This document shows positions 8,516-17,834 of a stretch of DNA of 45,301 bases, one piece after another. The translations under genes were made by a program, and so were the position numbers. The DNA is from a bacterium (lineage in GTDB: Bacteria; Planctomycetota; SZUA-567): NCBI GenBank assembly GCA_003245715.1, contig QKCJ01000063.1, positions 1 through 45,301 of the forward strand. The letters are read 5' to 3'. The first letter of the stretch is position 1. Each line of letters starts with the position of its first letter. The notes beneath the pieces are model-generated. The model was not told the DNA's origin. It saw only the letters and a list, made by a program, of their open reading frames with translations, and made no database searches.

Positions 8516-8544
8516 AAAAAAAAGGCGGACTGCGCAAGTCCGCC
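8516..8544 (-). terminator. Terminator/attenuator between TRAP binding protein and permease genes
   Basis: On the minus strand an 8-bp perfect stem (GGCGGACT / AGTCCGCC, loop TGCGC) is followed by eight T residues. It sits between the binding-protein stop (8568) and the permease start (8495). Partial readthrough would give more binding protein than permease. Confidence 0.9.
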
Positions 8545-8567
8545 AAAAGAAACATTCATCAGATATA

Positions 8568-9539
8568 CTACTGAACTAGTCCGGCCTCTTTAAAGTACTT
8601 CAGGGCGCCCGGATGATACGGTGCGCTTTTACCGTCTCTGGCCATTTCAGTTGCATTAAGATTACTTAGCGCAGGGTGAAGTTTCTTAAGCTTGCCGAGG
8701 TTTGTGAAAACAGCTTTGACAATTTCATAAATAACATTGTCCTTTTCCTTGGCTGAACAGACAATTGTTGTCAGCATGCCGATACTATCAACATTCGGGG
8801 ACTCATTAGTCATATTCGGATATAAGCTTTTCACCGGCAGTACGGTCTTGGCAAAGTAAGGTTTTTCTTTAAGAAGCTTATCAATACCGGGGCCGGTTAT
8901 CGGGATTATGCGAACCTTACGCTTGCCGGCAGAAGCTTCCTTGAATGATCCGGCGGGATGCCCTACTGTATAAAAATACGCATCAATCCGGCCGTCCTGC
9001 AACATTTTGGCGCACTCGGAAGCCTTCAACTGCTCTGCGGTAATATCCTTTTCAGGGTCAATTCCGGCTGCTTTGAGAATTTCTATAGCATTGAAGCGGT
9101 TTCCTGAACCGGGATTACCGATATTGACAACCTTTCCCTTAAGATCAGCCAGAGTTTTGATGCCCTTGTCGTCAGCCGCAACAATCGTCACAACCTCAGG
9201 ATGAAGAGAAAAGACAAAACGCAGATCCTTCTGAGGGTGTCCCTGCCACTCTGCCAGTCCCATAACGGCCTGATACTGACGGTCAGACTGGGCAAAACCA
9301 AGGTTCAGATCACCAGACAAAACATTATTGATGTTAAATACTGAAGCCGCGGTAGACTCAACAGAGGCCCGAACCTTGCCACTGGTTGCTTCCTTGACAA
9401 TCCGAGCAACAGCCCCGCCGGCCGGATAATAGACACCAGTTACCCCTCCTGTGCCGATTGTTATAAAGTCTGCCGCTGACGCGCTTAACGCCAGAGATGC
9501 AAAGATTGCAGAAAGGATGATCCGTAAGGATAATGACAT
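8568..9539 (-). CDS. TAXI family TRAP transporter solute-binding protein
   Basis: This 323-residue periplasmic substrate-binding protein has a signal peptide at residues 1-22 (hydrophobic core ending A-L-S-A-S-A-A). It is followed by the TAXI family opening F-I-T-I-G-T-G-G-V-T-G-V-Y-Y-P-A-G-G. Other family hallmarks are S-T-A-A-S-V-F-N-I and the G-K-V-V-N-I-G-N-P-G-S-G-N-R segment. Length is normal. The ribosome binding site GGGGAG lies 6 bases before the ATG. It is the first gene of a two-gene operon with the fused permease at 6372-8495. A TATAAT box on the minus strand at 9591-9596 may be the -10 element, but no good -35 is visible. Confidence 0.94.
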   Translation of the reverse strand: MSLSLRIILSAIFASLALSASAADFITIGTGGVTGVYYPAGGAVARIVKEATSGKVRASVESTAASVFNINNVLSGDLNLGFAQSDRQYQAVMGLAEWQGHPQKDLRFVFSLHPEVVTIVAADDKGIKTLADLKGKVVNIGNPGSGNRFNAIEILKAAGIDPEKDITAEQLKASECAKMLQDGRIDAYFYTVGHPAGSFKEASAGKRKVRIIPITGPGIDKLLKEKPYFAKTVLPVKSLYPNMTNESPNVDSIGMLTTIVCSAKEKDNVIYEIVKAVFTNLGKLKKLHPALSNLNATEMARDGKSAPYHPGALKYFKEAGLVQ

Positions 9540-9713
9540 TGTTTCTCTCCCCGATATGTGACCGATTTAAAACTGTAAAGTCTATCAAATATTATACATA
9601 TGTAAAAATATAACTACTGACCGGATTTATTCAATAATTTTTTGCATATAATGACATTTACATAGATCTTACCGCTATGAATATGCAAATTCCGGTGGTA
9701 AAACCACAATCCA

Positions 9714-11156
9714 TTATTCAGAAACAAGAATATTATCATTCATACCGACAATTGACGGCTCTGGAGAAGTTCTTATGCTTTTGACACCGAGAATCCTCGC
9801 ATAATAACGGTTAACGAAATTATCTGAATTGGTTGAGAGAAGATCCGTTTTAAACATTGGGTTATATCTGGAAGAGCCGATTATTGCCCTGACGACAAAA
9901 TCAGCATTCTCTGTGTCTTTGTGATTTAAAATATATTCCAAACGTTAATTATGCAGGGAAGATGTAAAGGAGATATCACGATAAGCATACAGATAAGAAC
10001 CAAGAGCAACAACGCATATAGCCATTGAAAATGGTACTTTAAACCGGTATGTGCCGAGTATAAGAGAGTACTTTTCAAATAAAATTCCCGCTGTTATAAG
10101 CAGAAAAACAAAAGGGCCGAACATTGTTCTGGAAGGAGAATATGGTGACAGAACCATAATATAGCACGAAGAAAATGCAGCCAGAAGATAGAAGACACTT
10201 GAATTATCGACAAAGTGTTTAAGGCTTCTTCTACTGAACCAGACAAACCAGGCCATAAAAAATATCGCGGCCAGTAAAACAGGAACCGTGTCAATTATAT
10301 ATGCAGACTGAACTGAAAATTTGTAAAAGAAACCATGATAAGGATGGTTTTCATTAACGATGCGCACCGCAATACCGGGCGAACAAAGCATTAAAGCATA
10401 ACCGCAGACCGAGCCTAATATACCGCATACAGCCCATAGCGGAAGCTTATTATGCCTTTTATAAATCATCCACAAAAAAATAAGCTCAAGCATTATTACC
10501 GCCGCTGCAGTATTTGCATTCGTATTACAGGCAACGCCCCCCAAAATAAAAATAGCAATTGACAACAAATGCTTATTGCCACTATAACCGTTTGATAAAG
10601 AAAATATCCGATAAGGAAGCAACAACAGAAGAAGAATTACCGAAAACCAGAGATACGTCGTGGAAATTGCGGCGATAAAAAAAGTTTGCCCAGCAGCCGG
10701 AGCGCATAACCATGTTGCAGTAGCCACTATAACTGTCAGAAGAAGATTGAAACGCTTTGCTGGTGAAATATGTTTTACCAATAAAACTATCAGTAAGACA
10801 AACATAACAGAATTCAAAACATCATACAGTGATTTGTCAAATATCAGTAAACTCTGGATAAGGATAGTCCAGAAAAACCGCCCTCCCCAATTATTATAGA
10901 TATTTAATGCCGAAGTTATCAGATCATCAAAACCTGAAACCCTGACCGCCTCATCAAAATTAACGCTAAATAAACCTGCGCCCTTATTAACATACATTAA
11001 ATAATAATCATCAAGCATATAAGGGGATTTACGGCAAAGCAGATAAAAAACAGTGAATGCCGTAACAAAAACGACAGACAAGGCTAAATAATTGACATAA
11101 GTTTTTTTACTTAGATATCTTGCCATAGTAAAAATACGGTGACTTACATTTTTCAT
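9714..11156 (-). pseudogene. Multi-pass membrane protein (DUF6056-like) split by an in-frame stop
   Basis: The reading frame begins at 11156 and shows at least ten hydrophobic helices. It opens with a conserved-looking M-L-D-D-Y-Y segment near residue 46, as in DUF6056-type membrane proteins of bacterial surface-polysaccharide loci. The frame is interrupted by one TAA at 9945-9947 (codon 404) and then continues in the same frame for 76 more codons to a TAA at 9714. The continuation (N-R-Y-Y-A-R-I-L-G-V-K-S-I) looks like the C-terminal end of the same protein, so one base change would explain the break. It is probably a recent pseudogene or a sequencing error. A shortened 403-residue protein may still be made. 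The family name is tentative. It has no clear operon partner, and the gene upstream ends with a strong terminator. Confidence 0.65.
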
Positions 11157-11230
11157 TAGAAATGACCCTGAACATATTTAGACATTATTTTATGCAATCA
11201 TATTATATTGGTCCAGTCTCAGGCAACAAA

Positions 11231-11271
11231 CAAAAAAACCGTAACTTCTGATTCCCGGAAGATTACGGTTT
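11231..11271 (-). terminator. Rho-independent terminator after the hybrid histidine kinase
   Basis: On the minus strand AAACCGTAA and TTACGGTTT form a 9-bp stem with a further TTC/GAA pairing inside, followed by seven T residues. It separates the kinase gene from the broken membrane-protein gene. Confidence 0.88.
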
Positions 11272-11367
11272 AATTATTTTGGTATCCTTAACGCGACAAG
11301 CGGCGAAACTTATAGCCCTGTTTTTGCTATCAAAGATAGTCGATTGCAAGAGTTAAGTGCTGCATAA

Positions 11368-14346
11368 TTATTCAACAGACTCCGCGCACCCCAGCGCCCT
11401 CTGCACAGCCGTTTCCAGCGTTGTCGGCAAAAACGGCTTATTAATAAACTCAAGCGCTCCCGAATCAAGCATCATCTGCGCATTCTCATTAAAGCTGTAA
11501 CCTGAAGCAACCAGGACTTTTACCTCCGGCTCAATCGCCATAAGAACCTTCAATAACTCACCGCCACTCATCCCGGGCATGATGATATCGATAAGGACAA
11601 GGTCTATTTCACTGTGTTTGTCCCTGAAAATCTCAACCGCCTTATTCGGGTCTGCTTCGGCTATGACGGTATAACCGACTTCAGTAAGAATGTCTTTAGC
11701 CAGATCGCGGACAATCCTCTCATCATCAACAACCATAATGGTAGCAGTGAGCTTCCTCTCCACCTTTTTAATGGTATTCTTGTCAACATTCAGACTCTGC
11801 CCCGTGAGCGGAAGATAAATATTAAACCGCGCACCACAACCTTCTTCACTGTACAGGCTCACAGAACCGTTATGCTGCTTGATTGTGCCAAAGACAGCCG
11901 CCAGCCCCATGCCTGTCCCCTTGCCTTCCTCCTTGGTCGTGAAAAACGGATCAAAAATCCTATCCTGAATATCCTTAGGGATGCCCGCGCCTGTATCAGA
12001 GACACTTAGTAGAATATGCGGCCCCGGCTGCAATTCCTGCAGTACATGCTTTATCGTATATTCATTGATCTGCAAGTTCTCACTGCTGATTGTTATCGTC
12101 CCCCCCTCAGGCATGGCATCACGGGCATTGATACAGAGATTGAGCAAAGCATTCTGCAAAAATGACGGATCTCCCTCAATCGTGGAAACTTCAGCATTCA
12201 GGACGCGTTCAATCTTGATACGCTTGTCAATGCTGCGCATTAGAATTGCAATGGTCTCATCAACGAGCTTATGAATATCGAGCGGGACGCATTTTTGCTG
12301 TCCCTTGCGGCTGAAAGCCAGAAGCTGCTTGGTAAGGTCAGCGGCGCTCTTGCCGGAAGTTACGATATATTCGCAGTATTTTTTAAGCGGTCCTTCATCA
12401 AGCTTGTTATATACCATCTCACCGTAACCAATGATTGCCGCAAGCTGGTTATTAAAATCATGGGCTATGCCGCCGGCAAGCTGACCGACGGACTTAAGTT
12501 TTTCAGATTGCCGCAACTGCTCAGATAGCAGATGTTTTTCTGTTATATCCTGAATTATGCCATCAACACGAACAATATTGTTCGCATCATTTTCAATAAA
12601 CTCTCCCTGAACGCTCAACACCTTCTCAATTCCGGCATTGGTTACAATCCTGAAGTTAAAGTTCTGCATAATATTATCAGAAACCATCATCTGCCAACGT
12701 TTGGTTACATCCTTGATATCATCCTTATGAACAAACTTTATTAGCCCCTCAAAGGTGTCGCCAAGAATGTCAGGATTAGTATCAAAAATTGCGCAGACCT
12801 CCTCAGAATAACAGATCTTCTTTTCTGCAAAATCCACACTCCAACTTCCGATTTTACCAATACTCTGTGACCTTCTGAGGAAACTCTCCTTGTCCGCCAA
12901 CTCCTGCTGACTAAGTTTTTTCATGGTTATGTCGCGGAATGAATGAATAACCTCCCTCACACTGCCATCATCATTAATCACCGGTGTTGCGATAAAGTCA
13001 TACCAGCGCTTATCAATTTGCGAAAATATTTCACGCCGCATTATCTTCTTGTCATTGAAAATATTACAGGTATTACAGACCTCAGCCATATTCGCAAAAC
13101 ACCTGAAAATATCCCTGCATAGCGAGGACTCCAAAGGCTTAAAGCATTGCGTGAAGGCTCGGTTTGCCTGCTTGATATGCCCTGTCTTTTCAAAGATTAC
13201 AATCATATCCTCAACAGAATTAAAAGTATCAAGCCACTCCTGTGCAGCATCACGTAAAAACGCGTCCTTTTCCTTTTCTTTCTGATAGGACTGATACTTG
13301 TAGAATATAATAAAAACAAGGGCAAGACCACCAAAAATAAATATAAAGGATATAAGTGATGAGTGATAAATATGCTCATTTCTCGCATCAACCATATCCT
13401 GCGAGATATGAGAGATAATAAACCAGCCGCTTTCATCTGCTTTGCTTTTCTCAAAATCTTCACCCAGAACCCGTGAAGAAAGAATGTTCAGTCTGGCATA
13501 GGTAAAAATTCCGTCATCAGTAACTAAGCTGCCATTTTTCTCGGTGGTTACAGTTTTCCACAATTGCGGGAATTTATTGATAAAAGTCGAGTTTTTCTTG
13601 CCGGGGAACATAAAACCCCATTCATCTTCATTTTTGAACCCATGCAGGAAATAACCGTTTTCATTGACCAGAGAAATTGCACCGAGGGAATTTGATTCGA
13701 CAAGTTCAAAATAGTTCAGCATATTCCCGGCCAGATAATTCAGCAGCAGTACCCCTTTTTTATTTCCCCGGGAATCAAAGACCGGTGTACCGTAGCGGAT
13801 CATCGGCTTGAAGGGGAGCTCAATAGCCTTATTCTCAATATTAAGGTCAAGTGGCGAGATATAAATTCCACCTTTTGGTAATTCCAGACTCTTGGTGAAA
13901 TAATACCGGTGTTTCTTGTCCTGCAGGTCTTTTTCGTTGACAATATTGGGAAGGCCGCTGTTATAATTAACCCGGATAACCTCCATGCCGTCAGTAGCAA
14001 CAAGCCGAATCTGGTCATATTCACCGCGATTTTGACAGATATCGAAAAAATCTTTTTCAAAACGGATTTTGTTGCTGCTCTGCGGATCATTGAGATAGTC
14101 AACCATGGTTTGCATCTTGGCGATTGTCTTAAGATCAGAGGAAACAATCCGTAATTGCTGCTGAGTGTTATTTTTCAGGAGATTAACCACTGTCTGGTCA
14201 TTCTCCTGCATACTTTCTCTGGAAAGGCCTAGCTCATGCTCTACATCAAAAAACATGGCAACAGCAATAATTGCCAGAATTAACACCAGAATAAAGGGTA
14301 CGCCAAACCATATACCGGCCTTGCCGGATTTCCTAAAAATACCCAT
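11368..14346 (-). CDS. Cache-PAS-PAS hybrid sensor histidine kinase/response regulator
   Basis: This 992-residue inner-membrane signalling protein has a membrane helix at about 13-32, a large periplasmic double-Cache-like sensor domain (40-325) and a second helix (332-349). Cytoplasmic PAS domains follow at about 370-475 and 490-605. The kinase core comes next: H-box G-G-I-A-H-D-F-N-N with His629, N-box L-C-I-N-A-R-D-A-M (Asn740), D-T-G-A-G-I-P, F-D-P-F-F-T-T-K and G-K-G-T-G-M-G-L-A. A C-terminal receiver has Asp874-Asp875, phospho-acceptor Asp920 (L-I-D-I-I-M-P) and Lys970. All catalytic residues are present. The first PAS holds four cysteines (410, 416, 424, 427), which could bind a metal or sense redox state. 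The ribosome binding site GAGGG is about 12 bases upstream. No separate output regulator is adjacent, so the phosphorelay target is elsewhere. Confidence 0.95.
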   Translation of the reverse strand: MGIFRKSGKAGIWFGVPFILVLILAIIAVAMFFDVEHELGLSRESMQENDQTVVNLLKNNTQQQLRIVSSDLKTIAKMQTMVDYLNDPQSSNKIRFEKDFFDICQNRGEYDQIRLVATDGMEVIRVNYNSGLPNIVNEKDLQDKKHRYYFTKSLELPKGGIYISPLDLNIENKAIELPFKPMIRYGTPVFDSRGNKKGVLLLNYLAGNMLNYFELVESNSLGAISLVNENGYFLHGFKNEDEWGFMFPGKKNSTFINKFPQLWKTVTTEKNGSLVTDDGIFTYARLNILSSRVLGEDFEKSKADESGWFIISHISQDMVDARNEHIYHSSLISFIFIFGGLALVFIIFYKYQSYQKEKEKDAFLRDAAQEWLDTFNSVEDMIVIFEKTGHIKQANRAFTQCFKPLESSLCRDIFRCFANMAEVCNTCNIFNDKKIMRREIFSQIDKRWYDFIATPVINDDGSVREVIHSFRDITMKKLSQQELADKESFLRRSQSIGKIGSWSVDFAEKKICYSEEVCAIFDTNPDILGDTFEGLIKFVHKDDIKDVTKRWQMMVSDNIMQNFNFRIVTNAGIEKVLSVQGEFIENDANNIVRVDGIIQDITEKHLLSEQLRQSEKLKSVGQLAGGIAHDFNNQLAAIIGYGEMVYNKLDEGPLKKYCEYIVTSGKSAADLTKQLLAFSRKGQQKCVPLDIHKLVDETIAILMRSIDKRIKIERVLNAEVSTIEGDPSFLQNALLNLCINARDAMPEGGTITISSENLQINEYTIKHVLQELQPGPHILLSVSDTGAGIPKDIQDRIFDPFFTTKEEGKGTGMGLAAVFGTIKQHNGSVSLYSEEGCGARFNIYLPLTGQSLNVDKNTIKKVERKLTATIMVVDDERIVRDLAKDILTEVGYTVIAEADPNKAVEIFRDKHSEIDLVLIDIIMPGMSGGELLKVLMAIEPEVKVLVASGYSFNENAQMMLDSGALEFINKPFLPTTLETAVQRALGCAESVE

Positions 14347-14473
14347 CAGAATTTTCCCTCATTGATTAATTAATGTGAAACTGCCATTCCACATCTCTGC
14401 CAAACCAATTTTAATGCTACAAAACAAATCCTTCAAGTATAAAACTATGATAAAATGTTTTTTTTATAATCAC

Positions 14474-14505
14474 TGACGCCTGCCCAATATTTTGAGCAGG
14501 CGTCA
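14474..14505. repeat. Perfect 10-bp inverted repeat without a T-tract
   Basis: TGACGCCTGC and GCAGGCGTCA flank a 12-base loop between the msr gene and the kinase gene. The arms are terminator-like in strength, but neither strand has a following T-run. It may be a factor-dependent terminator, an mRNA end stabiliser or an operator for the kinase gene. Confidence 0.5.
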
Positions 14506-14539
14506 CAAATAATTGCCATATGAGTTGTCAATCATTTAA

Positions 14540-15490
14540 CTAGAAACGCTTGGTATAAAAATGACAGTAAGCGGTTTTACCGTTTCGCGCATAATAGTCC
14601 TGATGATAATCCTCAGCCGGATAGAATTCGCCGGCCTTGCTTACCTTGGTCTTTACGTCATAGCCTTTCTTGCGCAGAATATCAAGCAACTCCTCTGCGA
14701 CCTTTTTCTGCTGTTCATCCGTATAAAAAATCTCCGACCTGTACTGATTACCGATATCCGGCCCCTGACGGTTGAGTTGCGTGGGGTCATGTATCTCAAG
14801 AAAATACTTTGCCAGTTCACGGTAGCTGATTACCGCCGGATCAAAAGTAACCCTGACTGACTCAGCATGACCGGTTGAGCCTGAGCTTACCTGCTGGTAC
14901 GTCGGATTTTTCACCTCTCCTCCCGAGTAACCACTGACAACGGAGATAACCCCCTCCTTTTGCTGCAGAAGCTGCTCAACACCCCAGAAACAGCCACCGG
15001 CAAAAATCGCAACTGCCGGATTTGCCGGTACAAAATCAAGCGACACGGAATTTACACAGTACCGCTTGTTCTTCGGAGTGAATCCTTCGCCGGTAAAGAC
15101 ATGCCCCAGATGCGCCTCACATCGAGCGCAGACAATTTCAGTGCGCACACCATCCTTGTCCGTGACCATCTTTACAGCGCCAGGGATAAACTCGTCAAAA
15201 CTTGGCCAACCGGTCTTTGAGTCAAACTTGGCTGTAGATTTAAACAACTCCAGACCACACCGACGGCAGGTATAAGTGCCATCTTCATGCTTGTCCCACA
15301 AATCACCGGAAAACGCCCTCTCGGTTCCTTTGTCAACAATAACACTTTCCTCCTCATGATTGAGGATCGGCTTGCCCCATTTATTCAATTTGTTCTCTCC
15401 TGCTCTGGCCTGCTGCATGCGCTCGGTATTAACCAGAAACAATACCGCAACAAACGCAAGAAGCGCCGCCACAAATATATATTTTAACAT
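14540..15490 (-). CDS. msrAB: Exported methionine sulfoxide reductase, MsrB-MsrA fusion
   Basis: It reduces both R- and S-methionine sulfoxide in proteins, repairing oxidative damage. The 316-residue product starts with a signal peptide or anchor helix (about residues 3-22), so it acts outside the cytoplasm. The MsrB domain comes first (about 37-155) with zinc cysteines C75, C78, C121 and C124 and catalytic Cys145 in R-Y-C-V-N. The MsrA domain follows (about 160-316) with catalytic G-G-C-F-W-G (Cys167). The start at 15490 is preferred, with AGGG about 8 bases upstream; a TTG further upstream at 15529 is in frame but poorly supported. It appears monocistronic and divergent from the gene at 15691. 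The order MsrB-MsrA is the less usual of the two fusion orders. Confidence 0.94.
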   Translation of the reverse strand: MLKYIFVAALLAFVAVLFLVNTERMQQARAGENKLNKWGKPILNHEEESVIVDKGTERAFSGDLWDKHEDGTYTCRRCGLELFKSTAKFDSKTGWPSFDEFIPGAVKMVTDKDGVRTEIVCARCEAHLGHVFTGEGFTPKNKRYCVNSVSLDFVPANPAVAIFAGGCFWGVEQLLQQKEGVISVVSGYSGGEVKNPTYQQVSSGSTGHAESVRVTFDPAVISYRELAKYFLEIHDPTQLNRQGPDIGNQYRSEIFYTDEQQKKVAEELLDILRKKGYDVKTKVSKAGEFYPAEDYHQDYYARNGKTAYCHFYTKRF

Positions 15491-15645
15491 TTTATGCCCT
15501 AACCTTGTTAATTGAACTATCTCTCCCAAACAACGTATTTGACACTAATATTCTGTCATTTCTAAGAGAAAAGCCTTTTATGGTCATTTGCACGCAATTT
15601 TAAACGGCTTAATCTCCAGATTTGTCTTTCCGCGAGTTAGATTTC

Positions 15646-15654
15646 TGTTATAAT
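15646..15654 (+). promoter_or_regulatory. Extended -10 promoter of the exported gene at 15691
   Basis: TGT directly precedes a perfect TATAAT at 15649-15654, an extended -10 element. No -35 is found at normal spacing; TTGTCT at 15622 is 21 bases away. Transcription would start about 30 bases before the ATG. Confidence 0.5.
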
Positions 15655-15690
15655 GAAAATAATAAAACTATCTGAAATTGGAGAAAATTT

Positions 15691-17001
15691 ATGAAACGCC
15701 TTATATGCTCAGCAGTTATAATGTTATTTGCCTTAAGCGCAGTACTCAGCGCCAATGAAGGTACATTAATGTTCGGTAATATCAAGTCTTTGTCCGGGAT
15801 CATCCCGCAGGACACGAAATTCTATAAAATTGATAACAACGTCGCAATTGAAGGTCCTTACTATGTTTTTACCATAAGCTGTGACCATGACCAGAACTAT
15901 CAGGTCCGGGGCATTACCGATCTGCTCAAGGCCTGCCATGAAATTGCCATTATTGAATGGTACCGCTCAACGCCTCAGGGCAATCAGGTCTGGACTGGTA
16001 CAAAAGATTCACTCAAGGGTATTGGCAAAGGCGCAAAGCAGGTTGTGCTGCACCCGGGAGATTCAAGCGCCGCCCTTGGCCGCAAGGTTGCCAAAACCGG
16101 TCGGACTATTGGCCGTTTCTTCAAGGGACTGGTAAAAAAGACGCCAAAAAGCAGCACCGGAGAAGACCTTTCATCAGGCGCGGGTAATTTCCTGACCAGT
16201 GAAAACGCCCGTATCGCCGCATATGAGCTGCATCTTGATGCTTACTCAAGCAATCCTTACGTTACGGCCCTGCTCAATGAAATTGCCAAAAAACGTCTGG
16301 TCGGCTCACTGGGAGTCTCGGCAGCGACCTTCCTGATACCCGGTTCAAGTCTGGTACAGACGATCACCACCGGAGCTCTTACACCTGGGGCATTTGTTGA
16401 CGAGACTGAAAAAATGATCCGCGACAATGATCCTGCTGAACTTAACCGTGAACTTGAGCGTGAGTTCCGCGTAAGTTTTTCACAGGTAAAAGGTTCACAA
16501 TTGATGACCCTATTCAACCAGTTTCTGCAGAACCCGAACTATGACCCACGCCAGAAGGCTTATATTACCCTTTATTTCGAGCAACTTGGTGAGCTTAATA
16601 ACCTTGAGAACGCCCTCTATACCCTGGCAAACGCCCCGACAGTCGAGGATGCGGAAATTCTCGAGTCACAGATGCAGATGCTGAGCGCCGCCCATAATTT
16701 CGGCAACCGCTTTTCCAGCTTCGCCACCAAGAACTCACGCATCGCCGGTCGTTACGGCCGCGGGGATATTATCATGATCCTGCCCTACGACTATGCAGAT
16801 GATACCAAACTAATGCTTCAGGAAATACAGAACGTTCCTGACTCAAAAGCCAGCCGCAACATCTGGCTGATTGGCGACGCGACCGCTGATTTTGTGAGCA
16901 TGGCTGAGAAAAACGGTATTACCTCAGTAAAAACCGGAATTCTTCATTACAAGGCCTTCCAGAATAACACAAGAATTATCCCGAAGATCAAGCAGAAATA
17001 A
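15691..17001 (+). CDS. Exported hypothetical protein, 436 residues
   Basis: I do not recognise the family. A clear signal peptide spans residues 1-20 (K-R-L then a hydrophobic core ending A-V-L-S-A). The mature part has a short beta-rich opening, a basic Gly/Lys segment at about residues 105-155 with repeated G-K-G and G-R motifs, and a hydrophobic stretch near 210-235. Helical segments follow at about 245-350 that might be a coiled or repeat region. The hydrophobic stretch (V-S-A-A-T-F-L-I-P) could insert in a membrane. The ribosome binding site GGAG lies about 9 bases before the ATG, and an extended -10 promoter precedes it. No terminator is seen before the AmaP-like gene, which has its own promoter. 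Function is unknown; location is probably periplasmic or envelope. Confidence 0.78.
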   Translation: MKRLICSAVIMLFALSAVLSANEGTLMFGNIKSLSGIIPQDTKFYKIDNNVAIEGPYYVFTISCDHDQNYQVRGITDLLKACHEIAIIEWYRSTPQGNQVWTGTKDSLKGIGKGAKQVVLHPGDSSAALGRKVAKTGRTIGRFFKGLVKKTPKSSTGEDLSSGAGNFLTSENARIAAYELHLDAYSSNPYVTALLNEIAKKRLVGSLGVSAATFLIPGSSLVQTITTGALTPGAFVDETEKMIRDNDPAELNRELEREFRVSFSQVKGSQLMTLFNQFLQNPNYDPRQKAYITLYFEQLGELNNLENALYTLANAPTVEDAEILESQMQMLSAAHNFGNRFSSFATKNSRIAGRYGRGDIIMILPYDYADDTKLMLQEIQNVPDSKASRNIWLIGDATADFVSMAEKNGITSVKTGILHYKAFQNNTRIIPKIKQK

Positions 17002-17093
17002 TACTTCATAGTCCATGAAAGAGCAGCAGTATTCTTTATCTGCAAGTTCTCGCAGCCAAAAGCAGCTGCTGCAGGGGTAAAATATGTTTTCCC

Positions 17094-17121
17094 TTGACAT
17101 AACGGGTAAATCTATTAAATT
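17094..17121 (+). promoter_or_regulatory. Promoter of the AmaP-like gene and queA
   Basis: A perfect -35 TTGACA at 17094-17099 is followed after 16 bases by TAAATT (4 of 6 matches). It lies inside the N-terminal extension of the open frame that begins at 17084, which argues that translation really starts at 17219. Confidence 0.45.
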
Positions 17122-17218
17122 TTACAGACTATTAAAAACAATACATGCCGCGCTAATTGGGCAATTTTTTCCGATAGTCGGGAAACTGCGGCATCTTATT
17201 TACGGAGCAAGAAAACAT

Positions 17219-17821
17219 ATGCGCGGTTTTACAAAATTCATCAATGTGATTTTTACTCTCGTTGCCTGCGTAGGCTTTATCTGGCTGAGCGTTGCTCTTG
17301 AGGAACATCTTGAACTTCTCAGGACATTTGCGTCCGGTAACGGCGGCAAGATCATGTTTGTTGTCGCTGTCGGCGCGATCCTGCTTAACCTTTACAATAT
17401 CTACCGCTCAATCCGCATCATGCGCTCACGTCAGCGCGCCATTGAGGTTGACGGCAAGAATGGCAAAAGCTCAATCTCAATTGACGCTGTGCAGCGCCGC
17501 ATTCATGAGATTCTGGCTAAGGCTGATGACGTCTCAAGCCCGCGCGTCAACCTTGAAATAACCGGAAAAGGCAAACCAATCAAGTGTGGCCTTGAATTCT
17601 GCCTTCAGAGTACCAGCAATATCACCGGACGCGCTGATGAGCTGAAACAGACTGTCCGCGAAGCATTTGTGCGTCTGATTCCGGGTGGCCCCGGCATTGA
17701 GATTTCAGCCAGCGTGCTTGATCTTGCCAATGTCAAGAGTACTCAGACTCAGTCCTCAAGTTCGGACTTCAGCGGCCCTGTTTATCCAACCAGCGGCGAT
17801 TCTTCAAACCACGAATCCTGA
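17219..17821 (+). CDS. amaP: AmaP-like (alkaline shock membrane anchor) protein
   Basis: The 200-residue product has two membrane helices (about residues 6-26 and 43-62) followed by a cytoplasmic domain. That domain resembles AmaP/Asp23-type proteins, with beta-strands around I-S-I-D-A-V-Q-R-R and a G-G-P-G-I-E-I segment. AmaP anchors Asp23 at the membrane in Gram-positive bacteria. The C-terminal tail is Ser/Thr-rich and disordered. The start at 17219 is supported by GGAG 11 bases upstream and by a promoter located inside the longer frame from 17084. That upstream ATG also has a fair ribosome binding site, so the longer form cannot be excluded. It ends 13 bases before queA, implying co-transcription. 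No Asp23/Gls24 gene is seen here. The family call is moderate. Confidence 0.65.
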   Translation: MRGFTKFINVIFTLVACVGFIWLSVALEEHLELLRTFASGNGGKIMFVVAVGAILLNLYNIYRSIRIMRSRQRAIEVDGKNGKSSISIDAVQRRIHEILAKADDVSSPRVNLEITGKGKPIKCGLEFCLQSTSNITGRADELKQTVREAFVRLIPGGPGIEISASVLDLANVKSTQTQSSSSDFSGPVYPTSGDSSNHES

Positions 17822-17834
17822 GACGGGAGAGCAA

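Noticed and set aside
9945..9947. TAA read as a sense codon (recoding), also for 45242-45244
   Set aside because: Many intact genes in this window end at TAA, so general recoding is excluded; local mutation or error is simpler.
14474..14505. Call as Rho-independent terminator for the msr gene
   Set aside because: The stem is strong but no T-run follows on the minus strand (GTGATTATAAAA). I list it as an inverted repeat only.
17685..17834. N-terminal extension of QueA
   Set aside because: The extension overlaps the AmaP-like gene, and GTG at 17835 has a good ribosome binding site and fits the family start.
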